In this document: positions 1-10,235 of the stretch, piece by piece
Numbering within the stretch: position 1 is the stretch's first letter
Layout of the letters: the number at the start of each line of letters is the position of its first letter
Assembly: GCA_963989245.1 (NCBI GenBank)
Contig: OZ022344.1
Coordinates: forward strand, 67,215,563-67,279,562
DNA from: Nansenia antarctica
Taxonomy: Eukaryota; Chordata; Actinopteri; Argentiniformes; Microstomatidae
Length of the DNA stretch: 64,000 bases
Direction of reading: 5' to 3'
Program-made: the position numbers and the translations under genes
The notes under the pieces: generated by a model
What the model was told of the DNA's origin: nothing
What the model saw: the letters and a program-made list of their open reading frames with translations, nothing else
The model's database searches: none

Positions 1-96
1 ACTTCTATCCTCTCCTCCTCCTCTCCTCCGCCTCCTTCCCTCTTCCCTACTCCACTTCTATCCTCTCCTCCTCCTCTTCTCTCCTCCTCTCCTCCA
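1..96. repeat. CT-rich low-complexity tract
   Basis: Pyrimidine-rich imperfect repeat of CTCCTC-type units with two copies of a short ACTTCTATCC start. No coding signal. Confidence 0.7.
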
Positions 97-125
97 TATT
101 GACCTGACAACACAGGATAGATATA

Positions 126-265
126 GAGTGCGTTTGTAAATTAGCTCTGGAAATCTGATCAGTGCTCATGGAATGCCTCTTGTCCAATCAAATTACTTGG
201 TCGCTCTATGACGTTGAACCCATAGTGTGCGCTCCGGCGCTCTCGGAGCAAATTTACGAACGCAC
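126..265. mobile_element. Short inverted-repeat element (hAT-like MITE remnant)
   Basis: The left end reads GAGTGCGTTTGTAAATT and the right end carries its approximate reverse complement, AATTTACGAACGCAC. A related fragment, ACAAACGCACCC, sits near 46662 between mucin exons. The ends suggest a small non-autonomous DNA transposon. The superfamily is a guess and no clear target-site duplication is seen. Confidence 0.4.
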
Positions 266-525
266 CCATAAGCAACATGGAGGATGTCCACTGGGAATGT
301 GCTTCTTTCAACCCGTCTATCTGGCTGTTTAGTGGTCAGTCCAGATGAAGGAGAGGAGAGGAGAGGACACCAGACAATCCCAGACAATCATCTAGATTGT
401 CATTAAGTTAACAATGAGTTAACAATACTCGCACAACAGGCAGTAGAGATATCAAGGTGAAGCAACTGAGAGACCTCGGTTTGGCCCCGTAGGTCAGAGT
501 GTTGGTCAGAGGATGTTGTCAGAAT

Positions 526-656
526 CAGGGGAGGCTGGTGGAGGTAGAAACCTCATTGTGAGGCATGGGACGGAATGAGGAACGGTATCAAACACATTCA
601 GTTCCATGCATCACAATGAGCCCGTCCTCCGGTTTCTACCTCCACCAGCCTTCCTG
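526..656. mobile_element. Palindromic MITE, family M, copy 1
   Basis: Starts CAGGGGAGGCTGGTGGAGG and ends with the near reverse complement, CCTCCACCAGCC. The inner arm is GGCTCATTGTAATGCATGG and its complement. At least 11 copies of this family lie in the window. It carries no open frame, so it is non-autonomous. Confidence 0.75.
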
Positions 657-1261
657 AGTCCCTTCACCCTCTCCCGGGGCCCATGTGGGCCCAGCAGCAT
701 GGGGACTGTGGTTGCCATGGTTGCCATGTCCATACCCTCCATGGGTCAATCAAGATTTCAGACAACTCTCGAGGAAAAAAAAGTTCTGAAGAAAAACGAT
801 TCGAAAACGCTAAGAAGTTCATTTGTCCTTTACCTGCTACTTATATCTGTATCAAATGCCTAAAAATGCAATTAAATTAAATGTAAAAAAAAAAATCATG
901 ATCAGTTCATTAATCGTGAGACATCCCATTGAACCGACTCCATCCAGGGTTTAAAATACTCTCAAAAAAGTAACTGCCGTTGTCCAGCCTGGAAGTTCCA
1001 CCGCGTCGATCCGCTGTGTCGGTTAGCCGTCAATGACGCCACAGTAGCATTAGTCATTTGTTTCAGTAAAAGTATAAGAAAAAAGTTTCCAAACCAAAAG
1101 TATGGTAAATGTAATATGTAAGTTGTGTGTCAGCATGATATATGGATGTTGAAGATCTGTCTGTGTCCCTGTCCTCTTTCTAGAACAAAGAATCTCCCTG
1201 TCTCCCAGAATCTTTATTTAACCACTAGCTGCCTTCACTCTTTCCTTTCTCTTTATCCTTC
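657..1261. other. No gene seen
   Basis: AT-rich sequence with no supported exon. A minus-strand AATAAA (plus TTTATT at 1213-1218) lies about 760 bases past the cntf stop at 1981 and could be that gene's poly(A) signal, but the spacing makes this only a possibility. Confidence 0.4.
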
Positions 1262-1408
1262 AGTGTCTCTCCCTCTCTCCCTCTCTCTCTCTCCCTCTCT
1301 CTCCCTCTCTCTCTCCCTCTCTCTCTCCCCCTCCCTCTCTCTCACTCTCTCTCCCTCTCTCTCTCTCCCCGTCCCTCTCTCACTCTCCCCCTCCCTCTCT
1401 CCCTCTCA

Positions 1409-1443
<35 letters not shown>

Positions 1444-1980
1444 CCCCTCCCTCTCTCACTCTCCCCACTCTCTCTCTATCTATCTCTCTCTCTCTCTCTC
1501 ACTCTCCCCACTCTCTCTCTCACTCCCTCTCTCTCCCCCTCCCTTTCTCATTCTCTCTCTCTCCCCCTCCCTCTCTCACTCTCTCTTTCTCCCTCTATCT
1601 CCCTCTACCTCTCCCTCTCTCACACACCAGAACCCCTCTCAAATCTTCCACATCCCTACCTTCTCTTCCATCTTCCCCGTCCACCCTCTACCTTCTTCCT
1701 TCTCTCTCTCTCTCTCTCTCTCTCTCTGATTCCATCATCTTTCCTCTCTCCTTTCTTCAACTTTCTGTCCTTTCCCCTTCATCCTCCTTCTTCCATCTCT
1801 CTCTCACTCTCTCTCTGACTATCCTCTTTCTTATCCTCCCTCCCTCCCTCCCTCCCCCACCCTCCTCCTCCTTCCTTCTCTCTCTCTCTCTCACACACTC
1901 TCTCTCTCTGACTATCCTGCTCTTTCTTATCCTCCCTCCCTCCCTCCTCCTCCTCCTCCTCCTCCTCCTCCTCCTCCCCC
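1262..1980. repeat. Long (CT)n pyrimidine tract
   Basis: About 700 bases of almost pure pyrimidine on the plus strand, with CTCTCTCC, CTCACT and a (CTC)n run at 1945-1978. On the minus strand this is a purine-rich 3' flank directly after the cntf stop codon. Open frames here (poly Ser/Leu or Arg/Glu) are composition artefacts. Confidence 0.9.
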
Positions 1981-2163
1981 TCATCTCCTAGCCCTCCTCC
2001 CCCTCCCCCTCCCCCTCCTGCCTGCCGGGGCCTGGGCCGGGCCGTGGGGCAGGGCCAGCAGGGTCGGCCCGGCCGTGGAGGTCCAGTGCACCAGCTCATT
2101 GAAGACTCTGAAGATCCACAACTTCAGACCAAACAGACCTCCGTTCACCGGCCCATCTGTCTG
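1981..2163 (-). CDS. cntf: cntf terminal exon, distal copy (A)
   Basis: The acceptor is TGGTCAG preceded by a roughly 400-base CT tract on the minus strand. It reads in phase 0 from exon 2 as QTDGPVNGGLFGLKLW, then helix D (RVFNELVHWTSTAG), then a basic Gly/Arg tail ending in TGA at 1981-1983. A start 3 bases later (2160) would keep frame. Conservation of the DG loop and the LFxLKLW motif makes this the better candidate for the ancestral exon. The Arg/Gly tail looks like read-through into low-complexity sequence. Confidence 0.75.
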   Translation of the reverse strand, partial: QTDGPVNGGLFGLKLWIFRVFNELVHWTSTAGPTLLALPHGPAQAPAGRRGRGRGRRARR

Positions 2164-2736
2164 CTGACCAGAGAGAGAGAGGAGGGGGGGGGGGAGAGAG
2201 AGAGGTACAGAGAGAGGGGGAGGGGGGGGGGGGAGAGAAAGAGAGAGGGAGAGAGAGAGTCGGAAAGAGAGAGGGAGAGAGAGAGAGGTACAGAGAAGGC
2301 GGGGGAGGAGGGGAGAGTGAGACAGGAGAGGAGAGAGGTGGAGAGAGAGAGGAGGGGAGAGAGAAAGAGAGGGAGAGAGAGAGAGAGGTACAGAGAGAGG
2401 GGGGGAAGGAGGGAGGTAGAGAGAGAGAGGAGGGGAGAGAGAGTTAGAGAGAGAGGAGGGGAGAGAGAAAGAGAGGAGGGGAGAGAGAGAGAGAGGTACA
2501 GAGAGAGGGGGGAAGGAGGGAGGTAGAGAGAGAGAGGAGGGGAGAGAGAGTTAGAGAGAGGGGATGCGGGAAAAAAGAGGAGAGGAGTCTTGAGTCAGAA
2601 AGGTTGGTGTGATCAATATCTGACCACGAGGGTTTCCCATTTCTATGAAGTCAACTCAGGAGAAGAACTGAAAAGCACCAAACCACCAACACAGGAGAGG
2701 GAAGAGCGACCTCTAGTGGACTAGAGATCATTTGCA

Positions 2737-2807
<71 letters not shown>

Positions 2808-3394
2808 AGACACATCCTCACTCCCATCATTGCAGCTAGATTTATAATATTTATCTGTATATATTCCACCATATCCATGGCTACAATTATGACTTGTATT
2901 AAGTACTTTACTGCTTTATTTAGTATGTGCTGTTTATTTATTTAGTACTTTACAGTGCCTTACTACCTGTTGTGTTTTCTTATTATTATTCTCTTTTTAT
3001 TCCTACACGTGTATGTACACTGCACTGTTAAGAGATGCCTTTCATTGGTCCTGTTTACGTCTGTATCCTGTGCATATGATAAATAAACTTTGCATTATTT
3101 TTATTTTTTTAATTTGTATTTTATTTTGGGGGCAGAGCCCGCAGGGTAGGGGCAGCCGTGGAGGTCCACCGTTCCAGCTCGCTGAAGATTCTGAAGCTCG
3201 ACAACTTCAGACCAAACAGACCTGTCTGCTGACCAGAGAGAGAGAGAGGGGGGGTGGGGTGCAGGGAGGGGTGGAGAGAGAGAGAGAGAGAGAGGGAGAG
3301 AGAGGGGGGGAGAGGTGGAGATGAGGGGAGAGAGAGGGGGGGAGAGGTGGAGATGAGGGGAGAGGGAGAGAGGTGGAGAAAGAGAGAGAGGGGG

Positions 3395-3425
<31 letters not shown>

Positions 3426-6400
3426 GGGGGGGAGAGGTGCAGAGAGATAGAGAGAGAGAGGGGGGGAGAGGTGGAGAGAGAGAGGGAGAAGAGGAGAGAG
3501 AGGAGGGTGAGATGAGGGGAGAGAGAGGTGGAGAGAGGGAGAAAGAGAGAGAGACAGAGGGGTGCAGAGAGAGAGAAATAGGGGGGGAGGTGCAGACAGA
3601 GAGAGGGAGAGTGAGAGAGAGAGTTGCAGAGAGAGAGAGGAGGGGGAGATAAGGGGAGAGAGAGAGAGAATGAGAGAGAGTTGCAGAGAGAGAGGAGGGG
3701 GAGATAAGGGGAGAGAGAGGTGGAGAGAGAGAGCAAGGGAGAGAGAGTTAGAGGGAGGGGATGTGGGAGAAAAGAGGAGAGGAGTCTTGAGTCAGAGAGG
3801 TTAGTGTGATTATAATCTGACCACGAGGGTTTCCCATTTCTATGAAGTCAACTCAGGAGAAGAACTGAGAAGCACCATTTTCAATCTCCAAACAAAGGAG
3901 AGGGAAGAGCTACATCTAGTGGACTAGAGATGATTTGTGATAGGGCCTGGTGAAAACGTCCTCAAGTAGGGCAAGGTCATTTTTCAGTTTTTTAGGTAGG
4001 CCAGATCATGAAAGTGCAGATTGCTAGCTTTCAAATGATGTGTCATACATTGATATCTGAAAATAGCTGAAGAAGATATGCTCATTTGAATGTTGGTACC
4101 CCTCAAATCAAACACCGGAGAAACTTGCTGGGAATCAAAACACACGCAAAACAGCTGCTAGTATCTCTATGAACATCTAACTGCATGTTTAGCACATCAC
4201 AACATGCTGATAGAACATCAACATGCTAAAAACACAACATGCTAAAACTACATTATTAGATGATCACACAGTCCTAGTCCTTGCTTTTGAACACGTACTA
4301 AAACATACGTTTGTTTACGCGCCTACGGCAGATGATACAGTGAATCCATTCTAAGTATTTAGTGATCCTAAAACTGTTGTTTGTTATATTGAGTGGGCTG
4401 TTCAACACTTAAACTTTCGTAATATGCATAAAAAGATAATAATCTTCTTTTAAATAAGCTTTTTTGTCATTTGAGCGACTTGAGAATTGCCGACGTGTGG
4501 ACCTTTTCACCAGATCGTGTCACATTTGCGTTCACCCCAGTACATCACATACTCACATACTCACAAACACACACCCTCACTCACATTGCTACTAGACTTA
4601 TAATGTTTATCTGTACATATATTCCGCCATATTGGCTACAATTATGACTTGTATTTAGTACTTGACAGCTTTTTTCTTTTTACTGTTTATTTAGTACTTT
4701 ACGGTGCCTTACTGCCTGTTGTGTTTTCTTATTGTTCTCTTTTTTATTCCTACCCGTGTATAGACTGTTAAGAGGTGCCTTTCATTGTCCATCTGTATCC
4801 TGTGCTTATGATAAATAAACTATTTATTATTATTTTTATTTTATTTTATTTGGAGGCCTTCACTTTCATTCTTCCAACCATTCCTCTTCAGTAGATGAAA
4901 GAAGGAATCAAATACATCCAGGAAGTTACTTTTAACTGATAATACACATGAAGATGTTCACCTCCATGCTGTCAAGGTCAGGTCAGAATGGACCTTAATT
5001 ATTATTTTATGTTTTATTCTTATTATTCTTTATTTATTTAGGGGACTCCCTTTGAGACCAAGCTCTCTTTTTTAAAGAGTGCCCTGATTACAATATGTAT
5101 ACACATCACTATTATTTACATCAAGATCTTCAATGTTGTCCTGGTTAGGGGTGTGACTACCTCAATGCTGTCAGAACGTGTTCATTCAATTGTTGAGTTT
5201 GTTTAAAAGTTTTTAAAAGTTTTCATTCACTGCTATCTACTCATTCCCACTCATGCTGATGCGGAGTAGTAGAAACTACCTCAATGTCACGGGGTGACTG
5301 ACTGTACCTCAATGCTGTCAGGCTTCGGGGTGAAGGTTGCAGTCCCCTCTCCCTCCACCAGGAGGGGCCTCGTGCTGTCTATCAGGTGTCCGAGCCTGTC
5401 CTTCACCGTCTTCCTCTGGCCCTCGTACTCGCCCTTGGCCCCGCCCCCCAGCTCCGCCTCCTCCCGGCCAATGGCGCGCTCCAGGAGGTTCTGGCACTGC
5501 TTCAGGGCAGAGTAGAGACGCCACACCCGGTCGCTGGCTGACAGCTGAGACGAGAGAGGAGCCACGGACACCAGGCCGTGCTCCCCGGCGTTGAGCTCCG
5601 GGGCGAATGTCTCCTTCTTTCTCTGTGGGATGGAGGGAGGGAGGAGTGAGGGAGGAGGAGATTAGAAGAAGAGGAGGGAGGGAGAGGAAGGAAGGAGTGG
5701 CATGGAGAGGAAAAAACAACAAGAATGCCCTCTCTCTCTCTCCTCCTCCGCCTCCTCCTCCAGGGGAGGGGGGTGGGGGTGTGCATTCCACACTCACAGG
5801 TGTATTCTCAGGAAACAGGTGCATACCTGCAGCTTTCTCAGGATTAGCCCCTGTAGTAGTTAGTCGGTACAACCTTTTTTTAGTGTGTGCGGAACACATC
5901 CCACATGACATGACCGTGACCTTATGACCCCTACAGTATATTGGCCTGTCCACCCACTGGGGTCATCCTATTGCAGCGGTGGCTGGTGGAGGTAGAGATC
6001 GGGAGGAAGGGAGGGCTCATTGTAATGCATGGAATGGACTAAGGAATGGTAATAATTTAATTTTATAATTTTGCCATTTAGCAGACGCTTTTATCCAAAG
6101 CGACTTACAATTACGAATTACAGGGACATTCCCCCTGGAGTAACTGAGGGCTAAGTGCCTTACCCAAGGGCACACTAGTAGTGGTGTGGCTTCAGGCGGG
6201 ATTTTGAACTCACAACCTTCCGATAACCAAGTCCAACTCACTATCCACTAGACCACCACTACCCCACACTAGTATGGCAGAATGGTACTGAACACATTCC
6301 ATTCTTTTTTTTTTTACTTCCTCTCACTCACAATTGGTACCCACAACTCTGGAGAAAAAGGCTTTCTGGTTCACCCCCAGGCAGAACATGTGGTCTTGGT

Positions 6401-9097
6401 ATTAAGAAGGTCCCTGGTGGAACCCTTTGAAGAATCCCTTTTGGTGCCACGAGAAGCCCTTATGTGACAGCAGCTCGTGAAAGGGAGGGAACAAGTCAGC
6501 AATCAATCAGAATGTTCAGACTTTTATTCAGAAAGATGTTAATAAATGTCAACGTTGTTGAAAATCAATGACACACTCGCTAGCCAAGCCAAAAACATTG
6601 CAATGCAATGGATTCGCTGAGTAACCCCCACTACTACCTAGTTAGTGTAGAGTAGTGGGGGTTACTCAGCGAATCCATTGCATTGCAATATGTTGGCTTT
6701 GCTAGCGAGTGTGTCATTGATTTTCAACAACAATGACATTTATTTGGTTATTCGGTTATTTTATTTGGTTATTCGGTTGCCGACTTCACCAGCTGCTGTC
6801 ACTCATCACAGAGAGGGTTCTATGTGGCTCTTCCTCACAGAGCTCTACACTACAGGGACGGCGGTAGGACGCAAGTTGGTGCACTGGCACCCCATTGGTA
6901 GTATAGGTGTGTACTAATCAGAAGAGTGACTCCACAGGGTTCCCAGCCCTCAGCCCTCAGGACATGATACCGACATGTTAACATTCTGACCACGGTGCAA
7001 ATTGTTCCGTACCAGTGTGAGAGATTCAATGATTACAGGGGAGGCAAGTGGAGGTAGACAGGACTGGCTCATTGCAATGCATGGAAGGGAGTAAGGAATG
7101 GTATCAAACACCCACTCCTCTACATTCACATTTTTGGCATTTGGCAGACGCCTTTTGTCTAAAGCGACTTACGACAAATATAAGTAAGTAAGTGAATCAT
7201 CTACCCACCAGTCATAGCAGGATACAGTAATGTATGCTCAGGCCAGGGGCCATTGGCAATAGTCATGCTAGAAGAAGAAAATTTTTTATGACACAGGGGA
7301 AACAGTACATAGAGGTAGTAGATGTCAGTTAAGGTGTAGCCTGAAGAGATTAAGTAGGGACAGTTAAGGTGTAGCCTGAAGAGATGGGTCTTCGGTCTCG
7401 ATTCCTCTTTCCACTCCTCTTTCCACTCTGATTTCTACCTCCACCAGCCTCCCCTGAATGATTACAATTGTAACAGAGACCAAACTGACCTGCTACTGCT
7501 GCCCAAACACCAGCAATGGGCAGGGTTGTTTATACAGGCTAGCATATGCTACTTCAGATAAGAGGACAAAAGAGCTTCTGGCTGACGATGCATTCAATAT
7601 CTCCTCGTAAACTCTGAGCTTCCCGCCAAAATGTAGCCTATGATTTTGTGATAGCTCTGAGTGACAGCTCTGACTTAGGAACTTAAAACATCTCAGAGGT
7701 ACACGGCTTGTTGGCAAGTCGAAAATCTCCTTGTTTCCTAGGAGCAAATGAATGCAGCATAACTCAGGGAGTGAATGATGATGTCGCCAGCGTAGGCAGA
7801 AAGGCCTAAACCCTCTGTGGAGTAACACATCAACACGAGTAATGACAATATGGTGATTAATAGGGTGATAAAACAAGTCAAATCATTTACAAATGTGTAA
7901 AAACTTCATAACTCATGTAGACTACCGGCAGACCATTTTAATCAAGGCCCATAATCACTTGCAGGATTTTATCGCCTTGTTTTTGTATTTATTTATTTAT
8001 TTATCTATTGAACCATAGCAAGTTAAGTGGGAACACAACAGTGCAGGCTGGTGGAGGCAGACATCGTAGGACGGGCTCCCTGTAACTCCATGCAACCGAA
8101 TGAGGGATGGGATCAAGCACACACATTGGTATCAAACACACACATTCCTCATATTATCCATGCATTACAATGAGCCCATCCTCCGGTTTCTGGCAGAGAA
8201 GGGAGGTATGAGACAATCACAGGTACATTCCAGACCGCTCCCTCTCCCCCAGGGAGGTGAGTGAGTGAGGGAGGTAGGTAAGTAGGTAAGTATTGTAAGT
8301 AAGTAGGTAGGTAAGTACTTAGGTAGATAGGAGGTAGGTAAGTAGGTGGGGGCAGTAAGTGGGTAGATGGGTAGGTAGGTAGGTAGGTAGGGGCAGTAAG
8401 TGGGTAGGTGGGTTACCGTGGGTAGGTAGGTAGGGGCAGTAAGTGGGTAGGTGGGTAGGTAGATAGGTAGGTGCGGGGGTTGTAGATAGGTAGATGGGTA
8501 GGTAGATAGGTAGGTAGGGGCAGTAAGTGGGTAGGTGGGTAGGTAGGTAGGTAGGTAGATAGGTAGGTAGGGGCAGTAAGTGGGTAGATGGGTAGGTAGG
8601 TAGGTAGATAGGTAGGTAGGTAGGTAGGTAAGTAGGTAGGTAGGTAAGTAGGTGGGGGCAGTAAGTGGGTAGGTGGGTAGGTAGATAGGTAGGTAGGTAG
8701 GGGCAGTAAGTGGGTAGGTGGGTAGGTAGATAGGTAGGTAGGGGCAGTAAGTGGGTAGGTGGGTAGGTAGATAGGTAGGTGCGGGGGTTGTAGATAGGTA
8801 GGTGGGGGTGGTAGATAGGTAAGAATGGAGGTGGAAAGGTAGTTAGCTAGGTATGTGGCCATCTGGCGGGATACCAAGAAGAACTGAATAGCTGTAATAT
8901 GTACAGCATACATCCCTGTAGAGAACAATCGATGCACATGGAAAATGGACGTGCATGTCCTGACACACCAGAGCCGGAGAAACGCCCACTTCACTTCTGT
9001 CATTCCCTTTGAATGCAGCGCCTGCCTGCCCCCCTCGTCTACATTCCTAGACCCCCCACTCCCGGATACAAAAAACTCACTCTCACTCTCACTCACT

Positions 9098-9152
<55 letters not shown>

Positions 9153-9177
9153 AGACACAGACACAGACACAGACACA

Positions 9178-9219
<42 letters not shown>

Positions 9220-9249
9220 CACACACACACAGACACACACACACACACA

Positions 9250-9286
<37 letters not shown>

Positions 9287-9319
9287 ACACACACAGACAC
9301 ACACACACACACACAGACA

Positions 9320-9376
<57 letters not shown>

Positions 9377-9660
9377 TATGGTCCATCAATAATCAACAAT
9401 TTGGTGTAGGTAATGGCCAAATGTTGTGTGTGTGTCCCAGTTAATAAGGCTGTGGGGGAGCTGAATGCCCTGTCGTCTGGATGCCTAACCCTAACCCTTA
9501 ATCCGGTCCAGACTCGGGGTAGGTAGCCTGAGGACATACTCACGTAGAGCTCCAGTAAAACGGTGCATTCATGGTGCAACTCCTCCGCCACCGCGGCGGC
9601 TCGCGCTGCCCGGGACTGCTCCGAACCAGCCTTGCCTCTCGTCCGGGACGTCCCGGCCAT
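1981..9660 (-). CDS. cntf: Ciliary neurotrophic factor, whole gene (3 coding exons, duplicated last exon)
   Basis: Helical cytokine of the IL-6/LIF family that signals through gp130/LIF-receptor-type complexes. Exons: 9544-9660 (39 codons), 5308-5622 (105 codons), then a terminal exon at 1981-2163 (60 codons plus stop) or an alternative at 3121-3228 (35 codons plus stop). All junctions are phase 0 with GT-AG ends. With the distal exon the protein is 204 residues, close to the roughly 200 of mammalian CNTF; with the proximal one it is 179. Exon 1 has no hydrophobic signal peptide, as known for CNTF. Exon 2 aligns with helices B and C, and the last exon with the DG-rich loop and helix D (GGLFGLKLW...NELVHWT against the mammalian GGLFEKKLW-type motif). 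Its position downstream of zfp91 on the same strand matches the vertebrate ZFP91-CNTF order. Intron 1 (3.9 kb) and intron 2 are full of repeats. Confidence 0.85.
2171..2570. repeat. (GA)n purine tract
   Basis: About 400 bases of GAGAGA with embedded AGGTACAGAGAGAGG units repeated about four times. It lies just upstream of the distal cntf terminal exon on the minus strand, where it reads as an extreme polypyrimidine tract before the splice acceptor. Confidence 0.9.
2738..2807. repeat. (CA)n microsatellite
   Basis: About 35 CA dinucleotide units within intronic sequence between the two cntf terminal exons. Confidence 0.95.
3121..3228 (-). CDS. cntf: cntf terminal exon, proximal duplicate (B)
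   Basis: Tandem duplicate of the last cntf exon, met first by a transcript coming from exon 2. The acceptor TGGTCAG and the phase are preserved. It reads QTGLFGLKLSSF, then FSELERWTSTAA, and ends PPK and TAA at 3121-3123. It differs from copy A by a 15-base in-frame deletion that removes the DGPVN loop, several substitutions in helix D, and a different end. It is open throughout, so it could be an alternative last exon or a recent relic that has not yet gained a stop. The sequence alone cannot decide. Confidence 0.6.
   Translation of the reverse strand, partial: QTGLFGLKLSSFRIFSELERWTSTAAPTLRALPPK
3231..3765. repeat. (GA)n purine tract, second copy
   Basis: Purine-rich GAGAGA/GGGGAG tract upstream (minus strand) of the proximal cntf terminal exon. 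It is the partner of the tract at 2171-2570 in the tandem duplication. Confidence 0.9.
3766..5307. other. cntf intron 2: no exon seen
   Basis: Contains the second duplication unit, a retroelement-like tail near 4590-4860 ending in an AT-rich run, and AT-rich sequence around 5000-5100 with a GGGGACTCCCTTTGAGACC segment typical of dispersed repeats. No additional cntf exon is recognisable. Confidence 0.5.
5308..5622 (-). CDS. cntf: cntf exon 2 (helices B and C)
   Basis: 315 bases and 105 codons, phase 0 at both ends. The acceptor is CATCCCACAG and the donor GAG|GTACAG. It begins RKKETFAPEL, contains the helix B-like stretch ASDRVWRLYSALKQCQNLLE and a second amphipathic helix (VKDRLGHLIDSTRPLL), and ends FTPKPDSIE. 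It is GC-rich compared with the surrounding introns. Confidence 0.85.
5974..6305. mobile_element. Palindromic MITE, family M, copy 2, split by another repeat
   Basis: The left half (5974-6050: GGTGGCTGGTGGAGG, GGGCTCATTGTAATGCATGG) and a right stub (6289-6305: AATGGTACTGAACACATTCC) are separated by the dispersed repeat at 6051-6265. Nested insertion explains the order. Confidence 0.6.
6051..6265. mobile_element. Teleost dispersed repeat nested in a MITE
   Basis: Contains CATTTAGCAGACGCTTTTAT, AAAGCGACTTACAA, CCTTACCCAAGGGCACAC and CACTATCCACTAGACCACC, a signature found very widely in fish genomes. Related copies are at 7130-7260 and, inverted, at 37985-38130. It has no coding capacity. Confidence 0.65.
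6542..6744. repeat. Long near-perfect palindrome (hairpin)
   Basis: Arms of about 90 bases (6542-6636 and 6652-6744) are reverse complements with only a few mismatches, around a spacer of about 15 bases. Landmarks are GACACACTCGCTAGC on the left and GCTAGCGAGTGTGTC on the right. It lies in cntf intron 1. Confidence 0.8.
7036..7456. mobile_element. Palindromic MITE, family M, copy 3, interrupted
   Basis: Left end CAGGGGAGGCAAGTGGAGG at 7036 and right end TCTACCTCCACCAGCCTCCC at 7434-7453. Between them (about 7115-7430) lies a dispersed repeat with GGCAGACGCCTTTTGTCT, AAAGCGACTTACG and a short direct repeat CAGTTAAGGTGTAGCCTGAA (7328 and 7361). Confidence 0.65.
8039..8192. mobile_element. Palindromic MITE, family M, copy 4
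   Basis: Diverged copy: GCAGGCTGGTGGAGGCAGAC on the left and CATTACAATGAGCCCATCC then GGTTTCTGG on the right, with an internal CACACATTGGTATCAAAC duplication. Confidence 0.6.
8259..8825. repeat. (TAGG)n tetranucleotide satellite with a higher-order unit
   Basis: About 570 bases of GTAGGTAGG units, punctuated by GGGGCAGTAAGTGGG spacers at fairly regular distances and two copies of GTGCGGGGGTTGTAGATAGG (8470 and 8782). It lies in cntf intron 1. The long minus-strand frame here (Tyr-Leu-Pro-Thr repeats) is an artefact. Confidence 0.9.
9098..9374. repeat. (CA)n compound microsatellite
   Basis: About 275 bases of CA dinucleotides with interspersed AGACAC hexamers (a run of five near 9146-9180). 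It is intronic in cntf. Confidence 0.95.
9544..9660 (-). CDS. cntf: cntf exon 1 (start codon, helix A)
   Basis: 39 codons: MAGTSRTRGKAGSEQ, then an Ala/Arg-rich stretch, then ELHHECTVLLELY, the amphipathic helix A. The donor is CTCTAC|GTGAGT in phase 0. There is no signal peptide. The ATG at 9658-9660 is the only in-frame start near the helix. Confidence 0.8.
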
Positions 9661-10235
9661 GGCTCACTCACCGACACCCACTGGAGCTGGAAAAAATGTT
9701 ATACACGCACTAGGACCAGAAGCGCAACAGGCTGGCACTAGATGCTGTGATTATGCAGGCGGCTATTCCCTAATATGTCACTTTTCCTGCTGCCCCCATA
9801 GTCCTGTTGATGCAAGTCTACCAGCCGACTGGAGTGGAGTGCGTCTCCCGTCCCGTGCCGTCCCGTCTCCTGAATCCCGTCGATCTGCTGTAAAACTCAG
9901 CCAAGTTAATTCATGATCCTTGCGGTAAATGCATTTCCCGTCTTTGACTTTCACAACTAAGTTACTATGTTACAGGGGGCTATTAAATGTCTCGTGTCAC
10001 TCTTACTCCGCCCCCTTCCCCCGGCGGGGGGGGGTTGATGCCAGGCGATGGGTTTGTTAACGGGACAGGCGGAGGCGTGGGCGTGAAAGTGGGGAGGAGT
10101 TACCGTTACTCAACTATTATTTATTCATGAGAAGTTTTTTCTTTTTTTCCCCTGAATTACACAGCCAGAGGACGAACAATCCATTAACCACGAATAAGAC
10201 ACCATGGGGGGTTACCTTTGTGTACATTAACTAAT
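9661..10235. other. cntf 5' flank, no gene seen
   Basis: Presumed promoter and 5' untranslated region of cntf on the minus strand. It has moderately GC-rich patches (CCCCCGGCGGGG near 10018) and a short AT-rich stretch. No TATA box can be assigned with confidence. Confidence 0.4.

Larger units (their letters stand above)
1984..4860. repeat. Tandem duplication carrying the cntf last exon (two units)
   Basis: Unit A is about 1984-3120 and unit B about 3121-4860. Shared landmarks run in the same order: the cntf exon (2000-2163 and 3130-3228), a GA tract, a stretch with GAGTCTTGAGTCAGA (2586 and 3784), GTGGACTAGAGAT, and a 3' tail ending in ATGATAAATAAACT (3077 and 4808). Unit B has about 600 bases of extra sequence near 3940-4550. 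The tails resemble a retroelement 3' end. Confidence 0.75.

Noticed and set aside
1125..1991. 288-codon Ser/Leu frame and the reverse Arg/Glu frames
   Set aside because: Pure translation of CT/GA microsatellite; no exon signals.
9486..9500. CCTAACCCTAACCCTTAA resembling telomere repeats (also at 42786)
   Set aside because: Only two units; far too short for an interstitial telomere tract.
8413..9660. 415-codon minus-strand frame starting at the cntf ATG
   Set aside because: Only the first 39 codons are exon 1. The rest reads through the intron, the CA repeat (Val/Cys) and the TAGG satellite.
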